Shown here piece after piece: positions 37,571-47,163 of a stretch of 64,000 nt of DNA (within the stretch, counting starts at the first letter, position 1; each line of letters starts with the position of its first letter). This stretch comes from Allochromatium vinosum DSM 180 (GTDB lineage Bacteria > Pseudomonadota > Gammaproteobacteria > Chromatiales > Chromatiaceae). Made by a program: the position numbers and the translations under genes. The stretch lies in assembly GCF_000025485.1 (NCBI RefSeq), contig NC_013851.1, positions 3,282,001 to 3,346,000 on the forward strand. The letters run 5' to 3'. The notes beneath the pieces were generated by a model, which saw nothing but the letters and a program-made list of their open reading frames with translations, searched no databases and was not told where the DNA came from.

Positions 37571-39290
37571 CTTCAGCCAACCATTGTTTCATGACCTGGA
37601 CCACGCGCTTGGGATCTTCACGCACCATCTCACGCACCGCTTCCAGGTCGAGTTGTTGACGATCCGGTCCCTTCGGCCCCATGAGGGCGGCGAGGCCCGA
37701 TGGTTCGTGCGTCAGCGACACGATCTCTTCGCCTTCTTCGCCTTCGCCCTCGCCTTCGATGCCGTCCGTCAGGGCGCGGGTCTCCTCGTCTTCCTGCGGC
37801 TTCTCCGGCTCGGGCGGTTTAGGCAGGATCTGATTGAGCGCCGGCTTGACGACAGTCAGCATCACGATCAGTGCCAGCAGCAATCCACCGACGATCTTGA
37901 CCAGTTCCAGGAACCAGGGCTGGGTCCAGATCGGCTCCTCATCCTCGTCGGACTCGGGCACGAAGGAGGCCGAGCGGACTTGCAGCGAATCTCCGCGCGC
38001 CTCGTTGAATCCGATGGCCTCGCGCACGAGATCCCGCAACGTCTCCATCTCGGCGTCCGAACGCGGGACGCGGATCGGTTCACCGGCCTCGTTGACCTGA
38101 TCGACGTAGTCGACCACCACGGCGGCCGTGAGCCGGCGCACGCCTCCCGGTGTCTCCTGAATATGTGAGATGGTCCGGTCAACCTCATAGTTGCGTGTCG
38201 TCTGCTGACTGCGGCTGCTCGGCACCGTGGCATTGCCCTGCGCCGCCTGCTGCTGGCCGACCACACCACCGGCCGGCGGCTGATTGGTCAGGGCGCCCGG
38301 AATGCCGCCGGCGAGCGGATCGGCGCCGATGCGCTCTTCCTCGTTCAATTGCTCGGAGCGGATCGCGGTCTTGTCCGGATCATAGGACTCCTGGGTGCGC
38401 TCGACACGCGAGAAATCCAGATCGGCCGACACCTGGACCCGCACCCGGTCGCGCCCGACGATGGGCACCAGCAGCGACTGAACGCGATCGACATAGCGCG
38501 ACTCGACCCGATGGGTATATTCGAGATGGTCCAGACTGAGCCGGCTGCTCTTGTCCTCGCCATCCGAGGTCAGCAGGCGCCCGCTCTGATCGACCACGGT
38601 CACGCGATCCGGGGTGAGTTCAGGCACGCTGGAAGACACCAGATGCACGATGGCGCCGACCTGGGTGTCGGTCAAGCCCCGGCTGCCCTTCAGATGCACG
38701 ACGACCGAGGCGCTCGGCGGCACGCGCTCGCGCACGAACACCGAGCGCTCGGCCCTGGCGATGTGCACCCGCGCCTTGTCGACCGGCTCCAGGGCGGCGA
38801 TGGAGCGTCCCAGTTCACCCTCGAGCGCACGCTGGAAACGCGCGCCCTCGATCAGGCGGCTGGTGCCGAAGCCGGACTCCTGCTGCAACAGTTCGAAGCC
38901 GATGTCGGCCGACTTCGGCAGCCCCTGACCGGCCAGTTGCAGCCGGGTCTCGGCGACGCGCTGCTGCGGAATCTCGATGCGCCCGGAACTGTTGTCGACC
39001 CGGTAGGGCACGCCGAGCTGGGTCAGAGCTTCCATCACCTCGGCGGCTTCGGCCCCCTCGAGCTGGCTGAACAGCGGCACATAGGTCGGCTTGAGCGCCC
39101 AGAACAGGATGGCCACCACCGCCACCAGTCCGCCGGCCAGGGTGCCGAGCAGCGCGATCTGGCGCCCGACCGGCATCTCCCGGAAGCTCTGGAGACCGAG
39201 CGCCAGGCGACCGCCCAGCGTATTCGGATCGGCGGCCGGGGTCTGATCCTGATTCGGATTCTCGGTGATGGCGGTATCGATGGCGGCCAT
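37557..39290 (-). CDS. fliF: Flagellar MS-ring protein FliF
   Basis: This membrane ring is the base on which the flagellum is built. The 577-residue protein has two membrane helices (about residues 45-67 and 455-480) and a large periplasmic part between them. YVPLFSQLEGAEAAEVMEAL and RVHIARAERSVFVRERVPPS are conserved segments. The C-terminal cytoplasmic tail that binds FliG follows a run of glutamates. Its length is normal. Confidence 0.97.
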   Translation of the reverse strand: MAAIDTAITENPNQDQTPAADPNTLGGRLALGLQSFREMPVGRQIALLGTLAGGLVAVVAILFWALKPTYVPLFSQLEGAEAAEVMEALTQLGVPYRVDNSSGRIEIPQQRVAETRLQLAGQGLPKSADIGFELLQQESGFGTSRLIEGARFQRALEGELGRSIAALEPVDKARVHIARAERSVFVRERVPPSASVVVHLKGSRGLTDTQVGAIVHLVSSSVPELTPDRVTVVDQSGRLLTSDGEDKSSRLSLDHLEYTHRVESRYVDRVQSLLVPIVGRDRVRVQVSADLDFSRVERTQESYDPDKTAIRSEQLNEEERIGADPLAGGIPGALTNQPPAGGVVGQQQAAQGNATVPSSRSQQTTRNYEVDRTISHIQETPGGVRRLTAAVVVDYVDQVNEAGEPIRVPRSDAEMETLRDLVREAIGFNEARGDSLQVRSASFVPESDEDEEPIWTQPWFLELVKIVGGLLLALIVMLTVVKPALNQILPKPPEPEKPQEDEETRALTDGIEGEGEGEEGEEIVSLTHEPSGLAALMGPKGPDRQQLDLEAVREMVREDPKRVVQVMKQWLAEDGSG

Positions 39291-39316
39291 GTGGGGTTAA
39301 CTCGGCGGCGTCCGGC

Positions 39317-39652
39317 CTAGACCTGCATGCTCATGACTTCCTGATAGGCCGACAGCAACCGGTTGCGCACCTGGTTGGTGGCCTCGAAAGCGATGCTCGA
39401 CCGGTTCATGGCCACCATGACCTGGGGCAGACTGACATTGTTGTCCCCCAGCTCGAAGCGTGTCTGCATGGATGACGACTCCTGCTGAATCTCGTTGACG
39501 TCGCGAATGGCATCGCGCAATTTGGTGGCGAAATCCTCGTCCTGACCCGCTGTGCTCTGGGACTCGGCGACCGGCGCCGCATTCTCGACGCGACCCGACT
39601 GGGCGAGCGCACGCATCTGCGCCAGCACATTCTGGATCTGCATCTCGCTCAT
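39317..39652 (-). CDS. fliE: Flagellar hook-basal body protein FliE
   Basis: This small rod-junction protein is the first gene of the basal-body operon. From the ATG at 39652 it has 111 residues. The C-terminal half carries the family motif NVSLPQVMVAMNRSSIAFEA, followed by QVRNRLLSAYQEVMSMQV. Alternative starts are at 39643 and further upstream. A sigma-54 promoter lies about 110 bases upstream. Confidence 0.94.
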   Translation of the reverse strand: MSEMQIQNVLAQMRALAQSGRVENAAPVAESQSTAGQDEDFATKLRDAIRDVNEIQQESSSMQTRFELGDNNVSLPQVMVAMNRSSIAFEATNQVRNRLLSAYQEVMSMQV

Positions 39653-39759
39653 GACTCTGGAATCTCCTGGCTCGTGCCTCGTGGGTTCGAGGCCCGTCCC
39701 CGCGCGCACCCGAGTCGATCACTCGGTGGGGAACGGCCATCATTGGATGCAAAGAGCCA

Positions 39760-39775
39760 AGCAAATTGGATGCCG
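39760..39775 (-). promoter_or_regulatory. Sigma-54 (-24/-12) promoter of fliE operon
   Basis: On the minus strand CGGCATCCAATTTGCT matches the consensus TGGCACG-N4-TTGCW at GGCA and the whole TTGCT box, with the obligatory 10 bases between GG and GC. It lies between fleQ and fliE, where FleQ-dependent sigma-54 promoters are expected. Confidence 0.65.
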
Positions 39776-39852
39776 CCGTCCAGACGTGCACGCACGCCTG
39801 AAAACGACGTCTTTTTGACGCCAGTGAGTCCCGAGGGCGATTCAGGGAGTGT

Positions 39853-41223
<1,371 letters not shown>

Positions 41224-41435
41224 CGAGCGCGTTCCTCTCTCCCCTCAAACTAGCCGTCGCACGGACGGTCGATGCAGACGCCAGCCGTCGACGTTCATGA
41301 TCCAGGTGGCCATTGACCCGAGAATTGAAATGGTCTCGATCCTAACCGCTTCGGGGACGGTGGAAAAGTCATTCAGCACGGTCCGACACTCTCTTGCTAA
41401 GATGGAGCGATCGACATTCGACTCTGGTTGAGACC
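41224..41435. other. Divergent intergenic region between fleQ and the comFB-like gene
   Basis: These 212 bases must hold the promoters of fleQ (leftward) and the ComFB-domain gene (rightward). I see no well-spaced -35/-10 pair or clear sigma-54 box. No small gene is evident. Confidence 0.4.
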
Positions 41436-41756
41436 ATGCTCGCGAGTATCCAGAACTATTACGAACGTCTGGTCCTGGAGTCCATCCAGGACAAGCTTCG
41501 CGATCGAGACGAAGAGCAGGACGCCGATTTCGTGGCCGATCTGGCCTGTCTGGCGCTCAATGGGCTGCCGGCCCGCTATGTGCGCCACGCCGTCGACCTC
41601 TGGTCCCATCTCGGTGACGCCGATCGCACGGCCATGCGCCAGGAGGTCGAGACCGCCGTCGAGTCGGCGCTGGCCACCATGCAGCGTCGCCGTCAGGCGC
41701 GTCCCAGCGAGCCTGACGAGTACGAGCCGGCCAAGACCCGTCTGCCCTGGATCTAG
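41436..41756 (+). CDS. ComFB-domain protein, possible cyclic-di-nucleotide receptor
   Basis: The 106-residue protein matches the ComFB family, whose members in Bacillus and cyanobacteria bind cyclic di-nucleotides. The evidence is the start IQNYYERLVLESIQDKL, then DFVADLACLALNGLPARYVR with the conserved cysteine and the LPxRYV motif. The ATG at 41436 gives the family N-terminus. It lies beside fleQ and opposite an HDOD-GAF gene that it meets tail to tail (stop codons overlap by a few bases), at the edge of the motility locus. A role in linking c-di-GMP to motility is an inference from the neighbours. Confidence 0.72.
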   Translation: MLASIQNYYERLVLESIQDKLRDRDEEQDADFVADLACLALNGLPARYVRHAVDLWSHLGDADRTAMRQEVETAVESALATMQRRRQARPSEPDEYEPAKTRLPWI

Positions 41757-43198
41757 ACGGGCCGCCGGCCTCGGTCGAAACGCTCCAGAGCCTGCTCGGC
41801 GAGCGTCGACAGACGCAGGAACCCCCGGCAGGCGCGCGCGTCGAGCACGCAATCGGCCGATCGGCGATCGGCATAGACTAGCCCGACCGGCCGTCCTCCG
41901 ACCCACACCGAGCGGGCCACGAAGCTCTCCACGCGCGTCAGGGTCTTGACGTCCATAGGGATCTGGTCGCGCAGCCTGGGCCAGTTCGCGGCGTTCAGCC
42001 ACAGCGAACCAGGGGCGAGCATCAAGCGCGCAAAGAGTCCATCGCGGTCGAGCGACAGACTGAAGCGGTTGAACCCCGGCTCGAAATCGGTTCCGACGAG
42101 TTGCTCGGCCGTCAGGGTTCGCCGGCCTGGATCGAAGGCGGCATAGACGACCCGATTCAGCCCCAGACCGCGATGCAGTCCATGCAGCCAGTCCAGGACG
42201 AGCGTTTCGCGATCCTCGATCCGGCCGGCGCGCAGCGCCGCGTCGGCGCGCTCCAGTTCGTCGGCGCGCGGTGCCAGACAGAACGGCGCCGCGCACGGAC
42301 GATCGCGTCGGCCGAGTGGCGTCAGACCAGCGTCCCCTATGGCGTGCGGCCACCGCTCCAGCGGCTTCAGACCGTACAGCCGGGCACGCGCGTTGAAGCG
42401 CTCCAGCACCCGGTCGAGGCGGTCGAACAGGGTCGCCGGCTCGCATTCGAGCAATTCGGATAGCAGCGCAAAGTCGTCCCACTGTCCCGGATGGCGCCAG
42501 CCGGCGAAGGCGTGGCGCGCGATCTGGGTCGACAGCATCACATACAGCGGCCGTGGATGACGGGCGTTGCGTGCGCGCATCGACTCGCGCACCATCTCCG
42601 GCAGGTTCCAGGCACAGGCCAGTCCGTAGCCCAGTTCCTCCAGACTCGCGCTGAGCGTCACGTATTCGGCCTCGTGCGGCCGCACGTCCGGGTGCGCCAT
42701 CATCTCCAGATAGCGGCTGATCCGGGCATCGCCGCGGACCAGCAGATACAGTTCGCCGAGATCGTTGAGCAGGGCGGCGAGCGCGATCTCGGCCGGCACC
42801 CGATCGCGCGCGAGTTCGGCCCAGTCCAGTGCCAGCCGCGCGGCGAGCAAGGCCCGGCCGCAGCCGGTCCGGTAGTGTGCGAGCCGCTGGACGTCGAGCA
42901 CCTCCTCGGCCAGGGGCGCCTGGCGTTCGAGTTCGGCCAGCGCCCGCGTACCGAGCATGTGGATGGCATCCTCCAGCCCCACGATCTCGCGGCTGAAATG
43001 CCGGTGCTCGACCGCGTTGGCCCGTTGCAGGACGCGCAGCGCCAGCCCCGGATCGCTCATCACCACCAGGGCGATCCGCCCGAGCGGTGCGCCTGCGTCG
43101 GCCAGCACCTGGGCCAGTTCGCCGCGCGTGCGTGCCTGAACCGGCAACTCATCGAGCCGGGCCGTCGCGATCAGGCCGTCCAACCACACCGATCCCAT
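41753..43198 (-). CDS. HDOD-domain signalling protein with C-terminal GAF-like domain
   Basis: The 481-residue protein has an HDOD domain at about 15-220 (VVMSDPGLALRVLQRANAVE, then DAIHMLGTRAL and ALLNDLGELYLL) and a GAF-like region at about 325-470. The HD-type metal ligands of true phosphohydrolases are missing, as usual for HDOD. Such proteins often act in motility, stress or c-di-GMP circuits, but the substrate or partner is unknown. It is divergent from motA, separated by about 145 bases. Confidence 0.75.
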   Translation of the reverse strand: MGSVWLDGLIATARLDELPVQARTRGELAQVLADAGAPLGRIALVVMSDPGLALRVLQRANAVEHRHFSREIVGLEDAIHMLGTRALAELERQAPLAEEVLDVQRLAHYRTGCGRALLAARLALDWAELARDRVPAEIALAALLNDLGELYLLVRGDARISRYLEMMAHPDVRPHEAEYVTLSASLEELGYGLACAWNLPEMVRESMRARNARHPRPLYVMLSTQIARHAFAGWRHPGQWDDFALLSELLECEPATLFDRLDRVLERFNARARLYGLKPLERWPHAIGDAGLTPLGRRDRPCAAPFCLAPRADELERADAALRAGRIEDRETLVLDWLHGLHRGLGLNRVVYAAFDPGRRTLTAEQLVGTDFEPGFNRFSLSLDRDGLFARLMLAPGSLWLNAANWPRLRDQIPMDVKTLTRVESFVARSVWVGGRPVGLVYADRRSADCVLDARACRGFLRLSTLAEQALERFDRGRRPV

Positions 43199-43342
43199 GT
43201 CGACAACATCCCCCGCCGTGGATCATGGGCGCCGCCGCATTGGTTGGCGCCACTCAACGGATGCTATATTAGCGGGCACGCGAAAGGCGCGTCATGCGCC
43301 ATGATTCCAGAAGCCGCCAGTGTGCACGGGTAGCCGATCCAC

Positions 43343-44197
43343 GTGAACTTCATCCTGGGCTCGCTCATCGTCATCGCTTCCGTCCTGGGTGGCTTCGCCG
43401 CCGGCGGCGGCCACATCATCGCGCTCTGGCAGCCCTTCGAACTGGTCATCATCCTGGGCGCGGCCGGCGGCGGCTTCGTCATCGCCAATCCGATGAGCGT
43501 GGTCGTCCAGTCGCTCAAATCGATACCGGCTCTCTTCACCGGCGCGAAATACAAAAAAGCCCACTACATGGAAGCGCTCGGCTTTCTGTACGAGCTGTTC
43601 AACAAGGCGCGCAAGGAAGGGCTCATGGGCATCGAACCCGACATCGAGGAGCCAGAGAGCAGCGCACTGTTCCAGAAGTACCCGCTCATCCTCAAGGATC
43701 ATCACGCCACCGAGTTCATCTCCGACTACATGCGGCTGGTGGTCAGCGGCAACATGAACCCCTTCGAACTCGAAAACCTCATGGACGTCGAGATCGAGAC
43801 CCATCATCACGCCACCGCCGCGACCTCGCACGCCGTGCAGCAGGTGGCCGACGGGCTGCCCGCCTTCGGCATCGTGGCCGCCGTGCTCGGGATCGTGCAT
43901 ACCATGGCCGCGCTCGGTGGCCCCATGAGCGAGATCGGCGGACTGGTCGCCGCCGCGCTGGTCGGCACCTTCAGCGGCATCCTGATCTCCTATGGCTTCG
44001 TCGGCCCCATCGCCAGCTATCTGGGACGGTTGGCCGACGAGGAGACGCGCTATCTGTCCTGTATCAAGGCGTGCATCCTCGCCAACGTGCAGGGTTACAG
44101 TCCCCAGGTCGCGGTCGAGTTCGGCCGCAAGACCATGCCGCCCGAGCTGCGTCCCAACTTCCAGGAGTTCGAGCAGCATCTGCGGGGCACCAAATAG
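43343..44197 (+). CDS. motA: Flagellar motor stator protein MotA
   Basis: This is the channel subunit of a second stator. The 284-residue protein has a GTG start and four membrane helices. The N-terminus, with GGFAAGGGHIIALWQPFELV, and the loop RKEGLMGIEPD are typical of the longer E. coli-type MotA, which is distinct from MotC. The proline-rich LPAFGIVAAVLGIVHTMAAL motif (20 residues) is present. An AT-rich patch with TATATT at about 43265 may be its -10 box. motB follows after 18 bases. Confidence 0.93.
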   Translation: MNFILGSLIVIASVLGGFAAGGGHIIALWQPFELVIILGAAGGGFVIANPMSVVVQSLKSIPALFTGAKYKKAHYMEALGFLYELFNKARKEGLMGIEPDIEEPESSALFQKYPLILKDHHATEFISDYMRLVVSGNMNPFELENLMDVEIETHHHATAATSHAVQQVADGLPAFGIVAAVLGIVHTMAALGGPMSEIGGLVAAALVGTFSGILISYGFVGPIASYLGRLADEETRYLSCIKACILANVQGYSPQVAVEFGRKTMPPELRPNFQEFEQHLRGTK

Positions 44198-44215
44198 CGC
44201 GGACGGCGCGAACCC

Positions 44216-45133
44216 ATGGCAATCAACGAATCCAAGCAGCCGATCATCGTCAAGAAGATCATCAAAAAAGGCGGGCATCACGGCGGGGCCTGGAAGATCG
44301 CCTTTGCCGATTTCGCCACCGCGATGATGGCCTTCTTCATGCTGCTCTGGATCATGGGGTCGACCACCGAGGACCAGAAGGCGGCCATCTCGGACTACTT
44401 CAACAATCCCTCGGTCTTCATGGGCATCGCCACCTCGCCCTCGCAGGCCCAGGGTGAGGGCACCGGCTCCAAGCCCTCGCTCATCGACTTCGAGGGCGCG
44501 ATCGACATGGGGCCGCCGACACCGGAACCCGAGTTGACGGCCCTCGACCCCGAACGGCTGGACGAGTTGGCGCGCGAGCAGGACGCCGCGCGGCTGGCTG
44601 CGCTCAAGGAGCTCCTGGAGCGCAAGCTGGATCAGAGCGAGACGCTCGCCCCCTACAAGGATCAGCTCCTGATCGATATCGTGCCCGAGGGATTGCGCGT
44701 CCAGATCGTCGACAAGGAGCACAGATCCATGTTCGATCTCGGTAGCGCCAAGCTCAAGGATTACACCTCCGACATCCTGCGCGAGCTGGGCGGGCTGATC
44801 AATCAGGTGCCCAATCGGATCAGTCTCACCGGACACACGGATGCGCGTCCGCTGGGCGGTCTGTCCTACAGCAACTGGGAGCTGTCCACCGAACGGGCGA
44901 ACGCGGCGCGTCGTGCGCTGGTGGCCGGGGGCATGCGCGCGGACAAGGTCGGGCGAGTGGTCGGTTTCGCCTCGACCGTGCCCTTCGACACGAGCGATCC
45001 GAACAATCCGATCAATCGCCGGATCAGTCTCATCGTCATGACCCGCGAGGCTGACGAGGCCATGCATGAGGAGGGGGCGCTGCTCGAATCCAGGGGTGAA
45101 GCGGCGGCTCCGGCTCCGGCTGATCAGCCTTGA
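44216..45133 (+). CDS. motB: Flagellar motor stator protein MotB
   Basis: This is the cell-wall anchor of the MotA stator. The 305-residue protein begins with the conserved KKIIKKGGHHGGAWKIAFAD, has a membrane helix with FATAMMAFFMLLWIMGS (proton-binding aspartate just before it), and an OmpA-like domain with ISLTGHTDARPLGG and NPINRRISLIVM. It is a complete protein of normal length. Confidence 0.95.
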   Translation: MAINESKQPIIVKKIIKKGGHHGGAWKIAFADFATAMMAFFMLLWIMGSTTEDQKAAISDYFNNPSVFMGIATSPSQAQGEGTGSKPSLIDFEGAIDMGPPTPEPELTALDPERLDELAREQDAARLAALKELLERKLDQSETLAPYKDQLLIDIVPEGLRVQIVDKEHRSMFDLGSAKLKDYTSDILRELGGLINQVPNRISLTGHTDARPLGGLSYSNWELSTERANAARRALVAGGMRADKVGRVVGFASTVPFDTSDPNNPINRRISLIVMTREADEAMHEEGALLESRGEAAAPAPADQP

Positions 45134-45284
45134 TGGCGACTCCAGCGTCCTGGTTTGTCTGGCCAACGGTTTTGAAATCACCGTAGGCCACGACGAAAGC
45201 TTTCTGTTTTGCTCTATCTGCTCAGCGCAATCCAGCCGTTATCCGGCTTCGAGTCGTTTCGAGAGGCCGTCGGCGGGTATGGCG

Positions 45285-45677
45285 TCAGGATTTGTAGTAT
45301 GGCTTGAATTCGGGGCTTGGTTCGCGCTCGGAGTAGATGTACAGAACGATGCCGTTGGGATCTTGAACCGCAAAGCCACGATCGCCCCAAGGATGATCTT
45401 CGAGGGGCATGACGGCGACCAAGCCGGAAGCTGTGAGTGACTGGAATTCGGCATCGACATCGGAGACGCTGAAGTTGTACGTCAGACCAGCGGGATTGCA
45501 CACCGGCTGGTCGGCTTGAGGCGCCATGAACTGAATGGAAGATCCCTTTCTAAATTCAAGATTGACGTACCAGCCGCAGTCGAAAATGACCTTTGCGCCG
45601 AAGTGTCGGATGTAGAAGTCGCGAGAGTCTTCGACCTTGGTCGTGGTGATGCAGGGAGATAGCGAGTCGATAATCAT
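45285..45677 (-). CDS. VOC-superfamily protein (glyoxalase/bleomycin-resistance fold)
   Basis: The 130-residue protein has the paired beta-alpha-beta-beta-beta modules of the VOC fold: SRDFYIRHFGAKVIFD in the first half and GDRGFAVQDPNGIVLYIY in the second. Histidine and glutamate metal ligands typical of glyoxalase I are not complete, so substrate and reaction are unknown. The ATG at 45677 follows AAGGAG. A frame extending upstream to 45698 is less likely. It marks the left side of the accessory island. Confidence 0.72.
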   Translation of the reverse strand: MIIDSLSPCITTTKVEDSRDFYIRHFGAKVIFDCGWYVNLEFRKGSSIQFMAPQADQPVCNPAGLTYNFSVSDVDAEFQSLTASGLVAVMPLEDHPWGDRGFAVQDPNGIVLYIYSEREPSPEFKPYYKS

Positions 45678-45701
45678 GGGGACTCCTTGTAGTGTCAAGT
45701 C

Positions 45702-45790
45702 ACTGAAGATTATAGATAAGTTTTTTGAAGCGTTTGGGGCGTTTGCCGCACCAGTCCTTGAGCGCCTGAGTCGTCCCGGCGTGCCTCCGG
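45702..45790 (-). pseudogene. Possible C-terminal remnant of an integrase-type transposase
   Basis: On the minus strand the stretch translates to TTQALKDWCGKRPKRFKK and then LIYNLQ and a stop. This resembles the conserved end of IS481-like or related DDE transposases (QALKDW, then a basic LF/FKK-x-Y-N motif). No start codon or catalytic domain remains upstream. The match is short and from memory, so it is tentative. Confidence 0.35.
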
Positions 45791-45867
45791 CAAAAAGTCT
45801 GATGGATGGACTCTAACGGCCGGCAATCCACACTGCGCACCTTAAGGCATCCAGGTATTTCCACAGC

Positions 45868-45881
45868 GTCAATCGATTGAC
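45868..45881. promoter_or_regulatory. Perfect 14-base palindrome (possible operator)
   Basis: GTCAATCGATTGAC is its own reverse complement and lies about 170 bases before the ZorA-like start codon, the only such AT-containing palindrome in an otherwise C-rich leader. It could bind a dimeric repressor. There is no further support. Confidence 0.3.
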
Positions 45882-46050
45882 ACCTCCCGAACCTCCCACC
45901 GCCTGACGCTCAACGCAACGCCCCGCCAACGCGCGCCGCAGCTGGACCAGACGCCCCACCCCGCCAGCTTGGCCCGACTCCTGCTTAGGCGATCTCAAGG
46001 GCGCCCCCGCCAACCACCGGCGCGCAACCACCGCTCAAGCGAGGTCCATC

Positions 46051-47163
46051 ATGTTCGAGTCGATCGCCCATGTCGTCGTCCTGGCCCTGGAGCATCTGGA
46101 CTCGACCCTGGTCACGGGTCTGTTCGTGCTGCTCATGGTCATGCTCTTCTCACTGGCCCTGACCGCCACCCTGATCCGACGCGCGGCGGCCTTCCAGCAG
46201 GCGACCCCGACGCTCCTGACCACGCTCGGCATCCTGGGCACCTTTCTCGGCATCGCCATCGGACTGCTCGACTTCGACGCCAGCCGGATCGAATACAGCA
46301 TCCCGCTGCTGCTCGAAGGGCTGAAACTCGCCTTCATCACCAGTATCGTCGGCATCCTGCTTGCGACCGCTCTGCGCCTGACCCAGGTGCTCAAGCGCGA
46401 CGGACCACAGAGCGCCAAGACACGCACAAACGCCGCCGCGACACTCGACACCAGCGACCCGGCCACCCTGTTCAAGCTTCAGATCCAGCTCGCCGACGCC
46501 CAGCTCACCGCCACCCGCCAGCTCGGCGAACAGCTCGTGCGGATGGACGCGCGTCTGATCCAGACTCTGGAACAACAGCACAGCGCGCAACTGGCCGCCT
46601 TCCGGGACTTCGCCGCTCAACTGAGCGAACTGGGTTCGCGCCAGCTCATGGCCGCGCTCGAATCCGTCATCCGCGACTTCAACGACAAGCTCGGCGCCCA
46701 GTTCGGCGAGAACTTCCGCCATCTCGACGCCTCGATCGGCAAGCTGCTGGACTGGCAGGTCCAATATCGCGAGCACATGGACGTTCTGGGAGCCCAGCTC
46801 GAGCTGGCCGTCGCCGGGGTCGAGCGCTCGCAGACCAGCCTCCAGACGCTCACCCAGCAGGCCAGCCAGATCACGACCCAGGTCGAGGATCAGCAGTCGA
46901 CCATGCAGGCGCTCAAGCGCGAGACGCTGGAACTGGAATCGGTGCTCGGCGGCGTGGCTGAGTTGCGCGAGCGGGCCAAAGACGCCTTCCCCGCCATCGA
47001 TCAGCGGCTGCGCACCATGCTGGAGACCATCGAGGGCGCGGTGCTCTCGGGTCTGGAGGCCCAGCAGCGCATCGGCCGGCTCGGGGCGGCGTCCTCGACA
47101 CCGCCTGCCGCGCGCTTCGGCGCTAACGGCAACCATCTGGATCTGGCGAGGGCTTCGGCATGA
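46051..47163 (+). CDS. ZorA-like MotA/TolQ/ExbB-family proton channel protein
   Basis: The 370-residue membrane protein has three helices at about 18-43, 52-72 and 84-110. The core TLGILGTFLGIAIGLLDFD and the following LLLEGLKLAFITSIVGILLA (20 residues) are the pattern of ZorA and related MotA/TolQ/ExbB channels. From about 145 to 345 the protein is a predicted coiled coil rich in Q, L and E that would project into the cytoplasm. Classical ZorA proteins have a longer tail, so this is a short version. It overlaps the next gene by 4 bases (ATGA), and the two surely form a stator-like complex. A purely cellular role unrelated to defence remains possible. Confidence 0.7.
   Translation: MFESIAHVVVLALEHLDSTLVTGLFVLLMVMLFSLALTATLIRRAAAFQQATPTLLTTLGILGTFLGIAIGLLDFDASRIEYSIPLLLEGLKLAFITSIVGILLATALRLTQVLKRDGPQSAKTRTNAAATLDTSDPATLFKLQIQLADAQLTATRQLGEQLVRMDARLIQTLEQQHSAQLAAFRDFAAQLSELGSRQLMAALESVIRDFNDKLGAQFGENFRHLDASIGKLLDWQVQYREHMDVLGAQLELAVAGVERSQTSLQTLTQQASQITTQVEDQQSTMQALKRETLELESVLGGVAELRERAKDAFPAIDQRLRTMLETIEGAVLSGLEAQQRIGRLGAASSTPPAARFGANGNHLDLARASA

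Larger units (their letters stand above)
45699..46050. other. Gene-poor stretch at the left island boundary
   Basis: About 350 bases lack a convincing complete gene. The stretch holds the possible transposase remnant, a TATAAT on the minus strand at 45714-45709 without a matching -35, a 14-base palindrome at 45868-45881, and a C-rich leader in front of the ZorA-like gene. Confidence 0.5.

Noticed and set aside
43240-43270. Promoter of motA with TTGG-type -35 and TATATT -10
   Set aside because: Spacing is either 15 or 19 bases and the -35 match is poor; mentioned in the motA entry only.
45285-45677. Glyoxalase I
   Set aside because: The VOC fold is clear, but the metal-ligand pattern of glyoxalase I is not complete, so no enzyme name was given.
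45813-46031. 72-codon minus-strand frame in the boundary region
   Set aside because: No family match and no ribosome site; it crosses the C-rich leader of the ZorA-like gene. The nearby transposase-like tail is in another frame.
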